Counted from the first letter of the stretch, positions 34,278 to 44,068 are shown. The stretch: DNA of 64,000 nucleotides from Nocardiopsis sp. FIRDI 009 (GCF_003386285.1 NZ_QPNC01000011.1:1-64000), one strand, 5' to 3'. A program made the numbers and translations. The notes: a model not told the origin generated them from the letters alone.

Positions 34278-35356
34278 GCCAGCGCCTCCCGGAGCCGTCG
34301 GGCCGTGGTCTCCGGCGCGACGTCGTTGACGAACACGCCCATCCCGGACTCGGCCCCGGCCAGGTACTTGAGCTTGCCCGGGGCACGGCGCACGGAGAAC
34401 AGCTCCAGCCGCAGGTGGGCCAGATCGCGCCGCTCACGCACCGGGGCCTGGTGCCAGGCGGCCACGTAGGGCAGGGGGGCGTCGAACAGGGCGTCCAGGC
34501 GGCGCAGGACGTCCAGGTAGAGGACGGCGAAGTCGTCCCGCTCCGCCTCCGTCAGCTCGGGCAGGTCGGGGACGCGGCGGTTCGGGTACACGTGGACCTC
34601 CACGGGCCACCGGGCCGCCGCCGGGACGAACGCCGTCCAGTGCTCCGACTCGGCGACCACCCGGACCCCGACCTCCCGTTCGGCGCGGAGGACGTCCGCG
34701 AACAGATCGCCTCCCGTGCGCTCCCGGTACCGCTCGGCGGAGTCCAGCGTGCGCAGGGTGCGGGGGGTGAGGAAGGGGAAGGCGTAGATCTGTCCGTGCG
34801 GGTGGTGCAGCGTCACACCGATCTCCGGCCCCCGGTTCTCGAAGCAGAACACCTGCTCGACCTCCGGCAGCGCGGACAGCACGACCGTCCGGTCCACCCA
34901 CGCGGCCATGATCGTGCGCACCCGCTCGGGGGAGAGGTCGACGAAGGACGCGTCGTGGTCGGGGCCGAAGACGAGCACCTCGCAGCGCCCGCCGCTGGCT
35001 CGCCGGGACGGTTCCAGTTCCCCGACCGGTCCGAGTTCGGCCCCGTCCCCGGCCGTCAGCGACGGGAAGCGGTTCTCGAAGGCCACCACGTCGTAGTCGG
35101 GCGCGGGGATCTCCGTGCTCCGGCCGTCCGCCGACGGGCACAGCGGGCAGTCGTCGCCGGACGGCAGGTGGGTGCGGTCCTGGCGGTGGGAGGCGACGAC
35201 CACCCACTCGCGCAGCAGCGGGTCGAAGCGCATCTCCGATCCCGTCGACACCGGGGGCAGGTCACGGGTGTCGGGGACGTGGGGGCGCGGCGCGTCGCCC
35301 TCGTCGAAGTAGATGATCTCGCGGCCGTCGGCCAGCCGGGACGAGGTCCGCCTCAC
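34274..35356 (-). CDS. galT: Galactose-1-phosphate uridylyltransferase
   Basis: 360 aa from GTG 35356, which overlaps the deoR stop (GTGA); longer frame starts run inside deoR. Active-site region GVTLHHPHGQIYAF (His-Pro-His nucleophile). Zn-site cysteines are in DDCPLCPS. FENRFPSL, EVLVFGPDHDASF and VHVYPNRR are family blocks. Transfers UMP between UDP-glucose and galactose-1-phosphate. galE is not in the window. Confidence 0.93.
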
Positions 35357-36141
35357 GCCTTCTCCCCGGGCACGTCGGCGACCACGAGGCGGCCCACCCG
35401 CTCGGCGAGGATCTCGCGCGCCCGGGCGTCCAGTCCCGCGTCGGTGACCAGGACGTCGCACCGGTCCAGCGGGGCGATGGTGCTGATCCCGACCGTGCCC
35501 CACTTGGTGTGGTCGGCGACCACCACGAGGGTGGCGGCGGAGTCCACCAGCGCCCGGTCGGTCTCGGACTCCATGAGGTTGGGCGTGGTGAACCCGGCCC
35601 GCTCCTGCATGCCGTGCACGCCGAGGACGAGCACGTCCAGGTTGATCCCGCGCACCGACGCGAGCGCGAGCGGGCCCACGAGCGCGTCGGAGGGGGTGCG
35701 GAAACCACCGGTGAGCGCGACGGTGCGGTCCGACCGCGGGGAGCGGTGGAGGACGTCGGCGACGCGCGGGGAGTTGGTGACGACGGTCAGACCGGGGGTG
35801 TCGACCAGGCACTCGGCGACGGCGGCGGTGGTCGTGCCGGCTGACAGGCCGACGGCGCTGTGCGGTTCGACCAGGTCGGCGGCGGCGCGGGCGATCGCCC
35901 GCTTCTCCGCCTCCTGGCGGGTGGCCTTGGCCTCGAACCCGGGTTCCTCGGTTCGGGCGGGACCGGTGGAGACGGCCCCGCCGTGCACCTTGCGGACCTC
36001 GCCCCGGCTCTCCAACGCGTCCAGGTCGCGCCGGATGGTCATGTCCGACACGGCGAAGCCCTCGACCAGTTCGTTGACGCGGACCGCGCCGGTCCTGCGG
36101 ATCCGTTCTAGGATCAACTCCTGTCGTCGCGCCGCCAGCAT
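35353..36141 (-). CDS. DeoR-family repressor of gal genes
   Basis: 262 aa. DeoR HTH at residues 5-55 (RRQELILERIRRTGAVRVNELVEGFAVSDMTIRRDLDALESRGEVRKVHGGA) and a DeoR sensor domain (VGLSAGTTTAAVAECL, TLVVVADHTKWG). First gene of a coupled operon with galT and galK, so probably controlled by a sugar phosphate. Direct repeats TGTTTGATT just upstream are the likely operator. Confidence 0.9.
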   Translation of the reverse strand: MLAARRQELILERIRRTGAVRVNELVEGFAVSDMTIRRDLDALESRGEVRKVHGGAVSTGPARTEEPGFEAKATRQEAEKRAIARAAADLVEPHSAVGLSAGTTTAAVAECLVDTPGLTVVTNSPRVADVLHRSPRSDRTVALTGGFRTPSDALVGPLALASVRGINLDVLVLGVHGMQERAGFTTPNLMESETDRALVDSAATLVVVADHTKWGTVGISTIAPLDRCDVLVTDAGLDARAREILAERVGRLVVADVPGEKA

Positions 36142-36184
36142 CCGCCCTCCTGCCCGAGGCCCCGCCGCACGACGCGGGGCATCA

Positions 36185-36203
36185 TGTTTGATTGTGTTTG
36201 ATT
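36185..36203. promoter_or_regulatory. DeoR operator, two TGTTTGATT repeats
   Basis: TGTTTGATT at 36185-36193 and 36195-36203, in direct orientation with a 10-bp period, 44 bp upstream of the deoR start. TGTTTGATT direct repeats are typical of DeoR/GlpR operators. Confidence 0.7.
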
Positions 36204-36326
36204 CAGTCTCCCAGGGAATGGTGCGGTGTCAATGCCTGCGGGGAGCCGGGACGGAGGGTTCTGGAGTGCCGATCCTGGGTGGTGAAGGGTGTTGGAAAGC
36301 GTTCGGGTGTGTTGTCTTCCGTCGCT

Positions 36327-37262
36327 TCAACGTCTGGCCCCGACAGGCGCTCCCTCCCGGGGGGTGTCGTTCCGGCGGCCGGTTCTGCGAGCCGGGTCGT
36401 TCCGGGCCGCGGCGACCTGGACGACGGCCACCGCCGCCACCGTGATCAGGGCCCCGGCCGCCTGGGTGGGGGAGAGCGCCTGGCCCAGGACCGCCCATCC
36501 AAGGGCCGTGGCGGCCAGCGGACTGCCGAAACCCAGGAAGGACACGGCCAGCGCGGGCAGGCGTTCGACCCCCCGGAACCACAGGGCGTAGGCGAGCAGG
36601 GCGCCGATCAGCCCGAGGTAGCCGTACCCGGCGAGGTTGGCTCCGGTGAGCCGGTCGGGCAGTCCCTCGACGGCGAGGGCGGCCGGGGCCAGCAGGAGTC
36701 CGGCGGCGGTGAGCTGCCATCCGGTCATCGCCAGGACGCCCGCCCCCTCCGGGCGGCCCCACCGCTTGGTGAGCACGATCCCGGTCGCCATGCAGCCCGC
36801 CGCGGCGAGTCCGGCCAGGATCCCCACCGGGTCCAGGGCGGCCTCCGGTCCGACGACGAGCAGGCCCACGCCCACGACGCCCAGCACGCAGGCCAGCGCG
36901 TGGACCGGCCGGACGCGGTCGCCGAGCAGGAGCGCGGCCAGGACCAGCACCAGCATCGGCTGGACCGACATGACCAGGGCCGCGATCCCGCCGGGCAGCA
37001 GGTAGGCGGCGACGAAGAGCAGGTAGAAGAAGGCGCCCATGTTGAGGGTGCCCAGGACGAGCGCGCGCCACCACCAGACTCCGCGCGGCAGGACGCGGCA
37101 GGCGGCGAGGAGGATCAGCCCGGCGGGCAGGGAGCGCATGGCGGCGGCCAGCAGCGGGCGGTCGGGCGGCAGGAGTTCGGTGGTGACGACGTAGGTGCTG
37201 CCCCACACCACCGGGGCGGTCAGGGTGAGCAGGGAGTCGAGGGCGAGGCGGCCGCGGCTCAT
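36327..37262 (-). CDS. EamA/DMT-family transporter
   Basis: 311 aa from MSRGRLALDSLLTLTAPVVWGSTYVV, with about ten predicted helices in two EamA repeats (APVVWGSTYVVTTELLPPDRPLLAAAMRSLPAGL; GLIGALLAYALWFRGVERLPALAVSFLGFGSPLAATALGW). A drug/metabolite exporter of unknown substrate. ATG 37262 overlaps the nitroreductase stop by four bases, so the two are co-translated. Both are probably controlled by the divergent MarR gene. Confidence 0.85.
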   Translation of the reverse strand: MSRGRLALDSLLTLTAPVVWGSTYVVTTELLPPDRPLLAAAMRSLPAGLILLAACRVLPRGVWWWRALVLGTLNMGAFFYLLFVAAYLLPGGIAALVMSVQPMLVLVLAALLLGDRVRPVHALACVLGVVGVGLLVVGPEAALDPVGILAGLAAAGCMATGIVLTKRWGRPEGAGVLAMTGWQLTAAGLLLAPAALAVEGLPDRLTGANLAGYGYLGLIGALLAYALWFRGVERLPALAVSFLGFGSPLAATALGWAVLGQALSPTQAAGALITVAAVAVVQVAAARNDPARRTGRRNDTPREGAPVGARR

Positions 37263-37984
37263 CGCGGGGCTCCCGCGTCGTGGAGGTCGCCGGACGGTCC
37301 CCCGGCGGTGGGGAGCCCCATGGACCAGGGCCGTCCGTAGCGCCCGTGGAACACGTGGCGGTCGCGCGGACGGCGGCCCGGGTGGCGGCGCTCCTCGACG
37401 GGGAGTCCGATCGACAGCAGGAGCGCGACGGCCAGGTCGTCCCGGTCGTCGACGCCGACGACCTTCTTGACCTCGGCCTCGTCCCAGCCGTTCATGGGCG
37501 AGCTGGCCAGTCCCGCACCGGTGGCGGCGAGCATGGCGAAGCCGGCGGCGATCATCGCGTCCTTGACCGCGTACTCGCGCAGGAGGCCGCGTTCGGCCAG
37601 GTCGCGCTGGAAGTCGACGCCGTGGGTGGCCACGGATCGGGCGAACTCCTCGCTCCAGGCGCCGCTGGCGCGGGCGGTGGTGAGGACGTCGGAGAGGTCG
37701 CCGCGCCAGGCGTCGCACTCGGCGAGGAAGACCAGGGTCACGGGTGCCAGACGGGGCTGGTCTTGGTCGTTGGCCGCGCGGGCGAGGGCCTCGCGGTCTT
37801 CGGGGGCGGTGACGGCGACGACGGACCGGGACTGGAAGTTCCAGCTGGAGGGGGCCTCCACGGTCAGGGCGAGGAGTTCGGTGAGGAGGCCGTCGGGCAG
37901 GGGGTCCGGACGGAAGCGGCGGGCGCTGCGCCGGGTTCGGATGGCCTCGGCGACGGAGACGGGGGGTCGTATGTTCATTTCCAC
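37259..37984 (-). CDS. Nitroreductase-family flavoprotein
   Basis: 241 aa. FMN-binding features of the nitroreductase family: AIRTRRSARRFRPDPLPDGLL at the N terminus, EAPSSWNFQSRSVVAVT, DAMIAAGFAMLAATGAGLASSPMNGWDE and ALLLSIGLP. GTG 37984 is preferred (AAAGG seven bases upstream); an ATG two codons later is possible. It reduces nitro or quinone compounds with NAD(P)H. Coupled to an EamA exporter and divergent from a MarR gene: a typical xenobiotic response unit. Confidence 0.85.
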   Translation of the reverse strand: MEMNIRPPVSVAEAIRTRRSARRFRPDPLPDGLLTELLALTVEAPSSWNFQSRSVVAVTAPEDREALARAANDQDQPRLAPVTLVFLAECDAWRGDLSDVLTTARASGAWSEEFARSVATHGVDFQRDLAERGLLREYAVKDAMIAAGFAMLAATGAGLASSPMNGWDEAEVKKVVGVDDRDDLAVALLLSIGLPVEERRHPGRRPRDRHVFHGRYGRPWSMGLPTAGGPSGDLHDAGAPR

Positions 37985-37992
37985 GTCGAACC

Positions 37993-38021
37993 TTTCGATG
38001 ATGAATCATTCGATGTCGAAA
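37993..38021. promoter_or_regulatory. MarR operator candidate
   Basis: TTTCGA-N17-TCGAAA inverted repeat in an AT-rich patch between the divergent nitroreductase and MarR genes. Length and symmetry suit a MarR-type binding site. Confidence 0.5.
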
Positions 38022-38074
38022 TATTAGATCGTGGATATCCGCCGGGTCAAGGGAGCGGGGGCTATCATCGCCGG

Positions 38075-38572
38075 ATGAACGACGCCGTCGACGTTTTCCT
38101 CAGCCAGTGGGCGCGCGAGCGCCCCGACCTGGACGTGTCCTCGATGGGGGTGGTCGGTCGGATGGGCCGTGCCACGCCGCTGCTCTGGCGCGGCGTCGAG
38201 AGGTTCCTCGCCGAGGAGGGCCTGGAGAGGTGGGAGTTCGACGTCCTGGCCACCCTCCGCCGGTCGGGGGAGCCCTACTCCCTGACGCCCAAGGAGCTGG
38301 TGGCCATGACGATGGTGGGCGGCGCGGCGATGACCAACCGCGTGGACCGACTGGTCGCCCGGGGGCTGGTGACGCGGGAGGTCGACCCGACGAACCGGCG
38401 GAGGACGCTGGTGACGCTCGCCCCCGAGGGGCGGGAGCTCGTCGACCGGGTGGTGGACGGACACGTGGCCAACCAGGAGCGGCTCCTGGAGGCCCTGGAC
38501 GAGGAGGAGCGCGACCAGCTCGCCGGGCTGCTGCGCAAACTCCTGGTGTCCCTGGGCGACACCCTCGAATAG
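38075..38572 (+). CDS. MarR-family regulator
   Basis: 165 aa from MNDAVDVFLSQWARERPDLD. Winged helix at about 55-130: LERWEFDVLATLRRSGEPYSLTPKELVAMTMVGGAAMTNRVDRLVARGLVTREVDPTNRRRTLVTLAPEG. Divergent from the nitroreductase-EamA pair, its likely target. Confidence 0.88.
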   Translation: MNDAVDVFLSQWARERPDLDVSSMGVVGRMGRATPLLWRGVERFLAEEGLERWEFDVLATLRRSGEPYSLTPKELVAMTMVGGAAMTNRVDRLVARGLVTREVDPTNRRRTLVTLAPEGRELVDRVVDGHVANQERLLEALDEEERDQLAGLLRKLLVSLGDTLE

Positions 38573-38619
38573 CCGGGGCGGGGGGCCGTCGTCCCCACCC
38601 GCCCCGGCGGCGGCCGGAC

Positions 38620-39414
38620 CTACGGGGCCAGCGGGACCACGGAGGCGAAGGGGGCGTGCGTGGTCAGGCGCCGGGCGATCCCCTCCCGGACCATCCGCTT
38701 GGCGGTGGCCACGGCGGCGCCCACCTCGGCGCCCTTGGCCAGCTCGGCGGTGATGGCCGCGGCGAACGTGCAGCCCGCGCCGCTCACCCGCTCGTCGCCG
38801 ATCTTCGGCGCGCGCAGGACCTCGACCTCCTGGCCGTCGAAGTACACGTCCACCGCGTCCGGGCCGGGCAGCTCCACCCCGCCCTTGGCGACGACGTGCG
38901 CCGGGCCGAGCGCGTGGATGCGCCGCGCCGCCTCGACCAGGTCGTCCACCGTGTCGATCCGGTCCATGCCCGCCAGGGTGCGCGCCTCGAAGTGGTTCGG
39001 CGTGATGACCGTGGCCAGGGGCAGGACCCGCTCGGTGAGCGCCTTGTCGGTGTCCAGGGCCGCTCCGGGCTCCTGGCCCTTGCAGATCAGGACCGGGTCG
39101 AGCACCACGTGGCGCCACGGGCGGGCGGCCAGGGCGCGGGAGACCACGTCGATGGTGTCGGGGGTGCCGAGCATCCCGACCTTCACCACGTCCGGGTCGT
39201 GACAGGAGGTCGCCGCCTCGATCTGGTCGGCGATGACACCCGGCTCGACGGGGACGAAGCGGTGCCCCCACCCGTTCCCGGGATCGAAGGAGACGATGCA
39301 GGTGATCGTCCCCACCCCGTAGACGCCCAGCTCCTGGAAGGCTTTGAGGTCGGCCTGGATCCCAGCGCCGCCGGTGGCCTCCGACCCTGCGATCACATAC
39401 GCGCGGTCGGTCAT
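38620..39414 (-). CDS. pdxK: Pyridoxal kinase / ThiD-family kinase
   Basis: 264 aa ribokinase-fold protein, close to the Bacillus PdxK type of ThiD-like kinases: AYVIAGSEATGGAGIQADLKAFQELGVYGVG, VVLDPVLICKG, TVITPNHFEARTLAGMD, GAGCTFAAAITAELAKGAEV (GAGC anion hole). Bacillus PdxK phosphorylates pyridoxine/pyridoxal and also hydroxymethylpyrimidine. Which substrate dominates here is not decided by sequence. Monocistronic; stop near the marR stop. Confidence 0.82.
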   Translation of the reverse strand: MTDRAYVIAGSEATGGAGIQADLKAFQELGVYGVGTITCIVSFDPGNGWGHRFVPVEPGVIADQIEAATSCHDPDVVKVGMLGTPDTIDVVSRALAARPWRHVVLDPVLICKGQEPGAALDTDKALTERVLPLATVITPNHFEARTLAGMDRIDTVDDLVEAARRIHALGPAHVVAKGGVELPGPDAVDVYFDGQEVEVLRAPKIGDERVSGAGCTFAAAITAELAKGAEVGAAVATAKRMVREGIARRLTTHAPFASVVPLAP

Positions 39415-39633
39415 CAGCGCGCACCCTCCTGTCTCGATGTGCCGTTGGCTGTGTCGGGGCGTGTGGCTCCCGAACCGCGCATATTGCATCACAGGCGCAC
39501 GGGTCGGGCGGACCGGCGCGGCCACCGCGGGCCAGGCGTGCTCGGGCACGCCCACCCGCGGCCCGTGGCCGGCGAGGTCGTACGCCGCCGCGTGCCGACC
39601 GCCGACCGGTCGGGAGCCCCGGGGGCACGCGCC

Positions 39634-40644
39634 TCAGACCACCAGGAGCGTCTTGCCGACGGAGGTGCGCTCCTCCAGGCCGGCGTGCGCCTCGGCCGCG
39701 CGCCCCAGGGGGAGCGCGGCCCCGATCCTCGGCGTGACGCGCCCCTCCGCGGCCAGCTCCAGCACGTCCCGGGTCAGCTCGCGCTTGTGCGAGGGGGTGT
39801 TGCCCTCCAGGTCGAGGAGCCCGGTCACCGTCACCTTCCGGAGTTCGGCCGCCTCCGCGTCGATCTCGGCGAACGCCCCGGAGGCCGTCCCGTAGCTGAT
39901 GAAGCGGCCTCCGTCGGCGACGGCGCCGAAGGCCGCCGCTCCCAGGTCGCCGCCGGCCCCGTCCAGGACCACGCGCGCCCCCTCACCGCCGGTGAGCGCG
40001 CGCACCTCCTCGACCCAGCCCGGCTTCGAGTAGTCGACGGCGGCGTCGGCGCCCAGGGAGCGCACGAGGTCGAGCTTGCGCTCGCCCCGGGCCGCGCCGA
40101 CGACGTGCGCCCCCGCGGCGCGCGCCAGCTGGACGGCCAGGCTGCCCGCGCCGCCCGCGGCCGCCGCGACCAGGATCCAGGTGCCGGGCTCGAACCGGGC
40201 GGCCCCCTCCAGCAGCTTGGCCATGACCCCGTCGTGCAGCAGGGCTGCGGCGTGGGCCGGGTCGAGACCGTCGGGCACCCGGACGAGCCGCTCGGCGGGC
40301 GTGGCCGCCCGCTCGGCGTAGCCGCCCGTCGGGATGATCCGGTCGGTCTCGGGGGTGCCCCGGCCGGTCTCGGCGACCACCCGGGCCCCGACCCACGCCG
40401 GGTCGACGCCCTCGCCGACGGAGGAGACCGTCCCGGCCACCCCGGAACCGGGTGTGTAGGGGAGGGACACCGGGAAGAAGTCCTGCCCCCATCCCCGGCG
40501 CAGGAGGGTGTCGAGGAACAGGATGTCGGCGGCGGTGACGTCGATCACGACCTCTCCGGGGCCCGCGACGGGGTCGGGTATCTCCTCTGTCACCAGTGTT
40601 CCGGGGCCGCCGAACTCCCTGACTCGGACCGCACGCATCGTCAT
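39634..40644 (-). CDS. Zinc-free MDR quinone oxidoreductase-like protein
   Basis: 336 aa medium-chain dehydrogenase/reductase: MRAVRVREFGGPGTLVTEEIPDP, PYTPGSGVAGTVSSVG, the Rossmann motif AAAGGAGSLAVQLARAAGAHVVGAARGERKLDLVRSLGADAAVDY. No zinc-binding cysteines are visible, so it belongs to the NADPH:quinone/enoyl reductase branch. Substrate unknown. Confidence 0.87.
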   Translation of the reverse strand: MTMRAVRVREFGGPGTLVTEEIPDPVAGPGEVVIDVTAADILFLDTLLRRGWGQDFFPVSLPYTPGSGVAGTVSSVGEGVDPAWVGARVVAETGRGTPETDRIIPTGGYAERAATPAERLVRVPDGLDPAHAAALLHDGVMAKLLEGAARFEPGTWILVAAAAGGAGSLAVQLARAAGAHVVGAARGERKLDLVRSLGADAAVDYSKPGWVEEVRALTGGEGARVVLDGAGGDLGAAAFGAVADGGRFISYGTASGAFAEIDAEAAELRKVTVTGLLDLEGNTPSHKRELTRDVLELAAEGRVTPRIGAALPLGRAAEAHAGLEERTSVGKTLLVV

Positions 40645-40709
40645 CGCTCCTCAGATCGGTTCGCGCCGCTTCCCGCGTCGCGGAACCCACCCTCTTTCCT
40701 CAAGTTAAG

Positions 40710-41069
40710 TTGAGGTCAAGCGGTCGGAGTCCTGGGTTTCCCCGGGGCCGCGTCGTCGGCGCGTTCTCCTCGCTGGGGCGGACGGCGATGTCCGGCTACG
40801 TGACGCAGAACGTCGTCTGCGCGCTGCTGTGCTACGGGTTCGGCCTGGGACTCGCGGCCCGTTTCGAGGCGTACGGCCCGTGGTGGGTGATGGGTCTCTG
40901 GGCGGCGGTGTCCGTGCTGCTCCTGACGGGGTCGACGCTGTGGCTGCGGCGGTTCCCGGCGGGACCCCTGGAGGCCCTGCAGAAGGCGGTGCTGTCCCGG
41001 GCGCCCGGTCGGCGCGCCGTGGGGAGGGCGGACCGGGACCGGGCGGCGGACCGCTCTCGGTCGGCCTAG
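40710..41069 (+). pseudogene. C-terminal remnant of a DUF418 membrane protein
   Basis: From about residue 18 on, the frame (VGAFSSLGRTAMSGYVTQNVVCALLCYGFGLGLAARFEAYGPWW... LWLRRFPAGPLEALQKAVLS) is the C-terminal third of DUF418 proteins. Those are normally around 350-400 aa with several more helices upstream. Nothing of the N-terminal part lies before it. The remnant ends only three bases from the convergent SDR stop. Confidence 0.6.
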
Positions 41070-41806
41070 ATGACGCCGCCGTTGGCGCGGACGTTCTGAC
41101 CGTTGACCCAGCGGCCCTCGGGGCCGGTGAGGAAGGCGACGACGTTCGCGATGTCCTGGGGGTCGCCCAGCCGTTCCATCGGCGACTGGTGGGCCAGGCG
41201 CTCGACGGTGGCCTCGTCCTTGCCGTCGAGGAAGAGCGCGGTCGCGGTCGGGCCGGGGGCGACGGAGTTGACCGTCACGTCGCGCCCGCGCAGTTCGCGG
41301 GCGAGGATCAGCGTCAGCGCCTCGACCGCCCCCTTGCTGGCGGCGTAGGCGCCGTAGGTGGGGAACTGCAGGCCGACGACGGAGGTGGAGAAGTTCACGA
41401 TCGCGCCGCCGGAGCGCACGCGGCGGGCGGCCTGCTGGGCGACGGCGAAGGTGCCGCGGATGTTGGTGCGGTGGAGGGCGTCGAGTTCGGCGAGGTCGAG
41501 GTCGACGATCGTGGACAGCCGCATCCGCGCCGCGGCGTGCACGACCGCGTCGACGCCGCCGAAGGCGTGCTCGGCCTCGTCGAACAGCGCGGCGACCGCG
41601 TGCTCGTCCGCGACGTCGGCCCGGACGGCGATCGCCCGGCCGCCGGTCTCGGTGATCTCGGTGACGGCGGCGTCGGCCTGGGCCGTGTCGTTCGCGTAGC
41701 CGATGACGACGGTGTCCCCGCGGGCGGCGAGTGCGATGGCGGTGGCCCGGCCGATGCCGCGGGAACCGCCGGTGACGACGGTGACGCGGGTGTTCTCTGC
41801 GCTCAT
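41066..41806 (-). CDS. SDR-family oxidoreductase (3-oxoacyl-ACP reductase-like)
   Basis: 246 aa classical SDR. Cofactor loop [19 protein letters not shown] (TGxxxGxG), NNAG-equivalent HAAA at [10 protein letters not shown], catalytic Ser in NFSTSVVG, Y-x-x-x-K as YAASK, and [10 protein letters not shown]-terminal [13 protein letters not shown]. Likely NADPH-dependent carbonyl reductase of unknown substrate. Confidence 0.88.
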   Translation of the reverse strand: MSAENTRVTVVTGGSRGIGRATAIALAARGDTVVIGYANDTAQADAAVTEITETGGRAIAVRADVADEHAVAALFDEAEHAFGGVDAVVHAAARMRLSTIVDLDLAELDALHRTNIRGTFAVAQQAARRVRSGGAIVNFSTSVVGLQFPTYGAYAASKGAVEALTLILARELRGRDVTVNSVAPGPTATALFLDGKDEATVERLAHQSPMERLGDPQDIANVVAFLTGPEGRWVNGQNVRANGGVI

Positions 41807-41898
41807 GGGCGTTCCCCTCGGTGATCCACCGCGCCGGTCCGGGGCCGTCCCCGGGACGACACGGGTGATATCGATGATTTCACCTTCCGGAGAACAAT

Positions 41899-41924
41899 GA
41901 TAGCAACGCTGCCTATCGTCGATA
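41899..41924. promoter_or_regulatory. AT-rich inverted repeats upstream of SDR gene
   Basis: GATAG-N9-CTATC (41899-41917) overlaps TATCG-T-CGATA (41914-41924), about 95 bp upstream of the SDR start. This resembles TetR-type operators; no regulator gene is adjacent. Confidence 0.4.
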
Positions 41925-42034
41925 CCGTTTTTCTGATTTCAGTGATGTCGACGCTCTCGGACCCGCGCCTCCGGGGACTCCCCGGAGTGGCTGTCGAACA
42001 CACCCACGGGGAGGATCTCCTCGGTCACGCCACC

Positions 42035-43402
42035 TCAGGCCGCCCCTTCACCGCGCGCCGCCGGTACCGGCCGGAAACGGTCGATCGCCGTCGCGTGGCG
42101 CGCCCGCGTCTCGTGGTCGGTGACCCCGAGCCCCTCCTCCGGGGCCAGGCACAGCACCCCCACCTTGCCGTGGTGGAGGTTGTGGTGGACGTCGTAGGTG
42201 GCCTGACCGGCCTCCGCCAGACGGTAGGTCCTGGACAGGGTGGGGTGGATCCTGCCCTTCATGATGAGCCGGTTGGCCTCCCACGCCTCCCGGTAGTTGG
42301 CGAAGTGGGTGCCGATGATGTTCTTCAGCGACATCCACAGGTAGCGGTTGTCGTACTGGTGCTGGTATCCGGAGGTCGAAGCGCAGGTCACCACCGTGCC
42401 GCCCTTGCGGGCGACGTAGACGCTGGCGCCGAAGGTCTCCCTCCCGGGGTGCTCGAAGACGATGTCGGGGTCCTCCCCGCCGGTCAGTTCGCGGATGCGC
42501 TTGCCGAACCGCTTCCACTCGCGCGGATCCTGGTTGTGCTCGTCCTTCCAGAACCGGTACCCCTCGGCCCGGCGGTCGATGATCGCCTCGGCGCCCATGG
42601 CGCGGCAGATCTCGGCCTTCTCCGGGCTGGAGACCACGCAGACGGGGTTGGCCCCGCCCGACAGCACGAGCTGGGTCGCGTAGGAGCCCAGCCCGCCGCC
42701 CGCACCCCAGATGAGGACGTTGTCGCCCTGCTTCATCGCGGCCCCGTTGCGCGAGACGAGCTGCCGGTAGGCGGTGGAGTTGACCAGACCGGGGGAGGCG
42801 GCCTCCTCCCAGGTCAGGTGCCGGGGCTTGGGCATCAGCTGGTTGGACTTGACCAGGGAGACCTCCGCGAGGCCGCCGAAGTTGGTCTCGAAGCCCCAGA
42901 TGCGCTGCTCGGGGTCGAGCATCGTGTCGCCGTGCCCCTCGGCCGATTCCAGCTCCACGGACAGGCAGTGCGCGACCACCTCGTCGCCCGGCTTCCAGGC
43001 GTTGACCCCGGGTCCCGTGCGCAGGACGACGCCGGACAGGTCCGAACCGATGACGTGGTAGGGCAGGTCGTGGCGGGCTGCCGGGGCGGAACGGCGGCCG
43101 TACCGTTCGAGGAAGGTGAAGGTCGGCAGCGGTTCGAAGATCGACGACCACACGGTGTTGTAGTTCACCGAGCTGGCCATGACCGCGATCAGCGCCTCGC
43201 CGGGGCCGAGCTCGGGCACCGGGACCTCGTCCAGGTGCATCGAGGCGCGTGGGTCCTTGTCCTTGGTGTCCAGGCCCTCGAACATGCCGACGTCCTCCCG
43301 GCGCAGCGTGACGGCGCGGTGGGACTCGGGCAGCTCCAGCGCGGCGAACGCCTCCGCCGGAGGACGGTCGTCGGCGGTGATCGCCTCAAGGATGTGCTTC
43401 AC
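42035..43402 (-). CDS. ccr: Crotonyl-CoA carboxylase/reductase
   Basis: 455 aa from GTG 43402 with AGGAG upstream. MDR-superfamily fold with the Ccr-specific long N terminus (KHILEAITADDRPPAEAFAALELPESHRAVTLRREDVGMFEGL... KDPRASMHLDEVPVPELGPGEALIAVMASSVNYNTVWSSIFEPL). Nucleotide loop LIWGAGGGLGSYATQLVLSGG; EDPDIVFEHPGRETFGASVYVARKGGTVVTCASTSGYQHQYDNRYLWMSLK follows. It reductively carboxylates crotonyl-CoA to ethylmalonyl-CoA, for the ethylmalonyl-CoA pathway or polyketide extender units. No other pathway gene is adjacent; its promoter side faces the integrated element. Confidence 0.92.
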   Translation of the reverse strand: MKHILEAITADDRPPAEAFAALELPESHRAVTLRREDVGMFEGLDTKDKDPRASMHLDEVPVPELGPGEALIAVMASSVNYNTVWSSIFEPLPTFTFLERYGRRSAPAARHDLPYHVIGSDLSGVVLRTGPGVNAWKPGDEVVAHCLSVELESAEGHGDTMLDPEQRIWGFETNFGGLAEVSLVKSNQLMPKPRHLTWEEAASPGLVNSTAYRQLVSRNGAAMKQGDNVLIWGAGGGLGSYATQLVLSGGANPVCVVSSPEKAEICRAMGAEAIIDRRAEGYRFWKDEHNQDPREWKRFGKRIRELTGGEDPDIVFEHPGRETFGASVYVARKGGTVVTCASTSGYQHQYDNRYLWMSLKNIIGTHFANYREAWEANRLIMKGRIHPTLSRTYRLAEAGQATYDVHHNLHHGKVGVLCLAPEEGLGVTDHETRARHATAIDRFRPVPAARGEGAA

Positions 43403-44018
43403 GTGTGGCTCCTCACGTTGGGTGGACGGCCACGAACAGGCCCCGACCCGAGGGGTCGCCCGGGGTGAACGGGGTGGACGCCGCGGAGGGCCCGGCCCCG
43501 GCGAAGGCGTGTTCGTGCTGCTCTCGGGGGAAGAGCGTGGTCCGATGGGTTTCCTCGTGGCGGCTGGTCTCCCGCCCGGACGGGTTCGCGCCGGTCGGTC
43601 ATGCGTCCGATCGAGCTGAACACGCGGGTGGGGGAGAGAGCGCATGTCGTCGAGGTGCGGGATGGTGCCCGGAGCGCGTCGGCGGGCTATGGCGAGAACC
43701 TCCGAGCATGGATACCGGGTACTCTCCTCCGGGTCCTGATCCCGCCTCAGGAACCGCTCGGTCTCCCCAGCCGGGGTCGCGACGCCTCCGTCCGCTTCTC
43801 GGTCGGCGTGGCCGGGGGTTTCTCAGGGGGTGTGGTCATGGTCTGCTTCTTCCCTGGAACACCGGCTCGCGAACGGGTACGCGCGGACGCGCCACCCGCA
43901 TCCGGAACCGAGGCCGGTCACCCGCCCGTTCCCGATCCCCGAGGCGAGGGCCACGAACCGGTTCCGGTCGCGCGCCGAGGGTGCCGCGGGAGGAGCGGGG
44001 ACACCCCGGGAAACAGAA
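43403..44018. other. Intergenic region, no gene seen
   Basis: About 600 bp between ccr and the left end of the integrated element. Several reading frames are open, but none has recognisable domains, a good ribosome site or third-position GC bias. The tRNA-derived terminator and att copy follow directly. Confidence 0.5.
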
Positions 44019-44043
44019 AAGACCCCAGATCGACTGGGGTCTT
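44019..44043 (-). terminator. Original terminator of tRNA-Leu, displaced
   Basis: AAGACCCCAG-ATCGA-CTGGGGTCTT, a 10-bp stem. On the minus strand a T-run follows (AAAA at 44017-44020 on the plus strand). It lies eight bases beyond the left copy of the 18-bp att repeat, so before integration it would have followed the tRNA-Leu gene. Confidence 0.7.
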
Positions 44044-44050
44044 CACCGAA

Positions 44051-44068
44051 GTGTCCGAGGGGGGACTT
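44051..44068. repeat. att site, left copy (displaced tRNA-Leu 3' end)
   Basis: GTGTCCGAGGGGGGACTT is identical to 53553-53570, the 3' end of tRNA-Leu(GAG). Beyond base 18 the copies diverge (CGACC versus GAACC). It marks the far boundary of the integrated element. Confidence 0.75.
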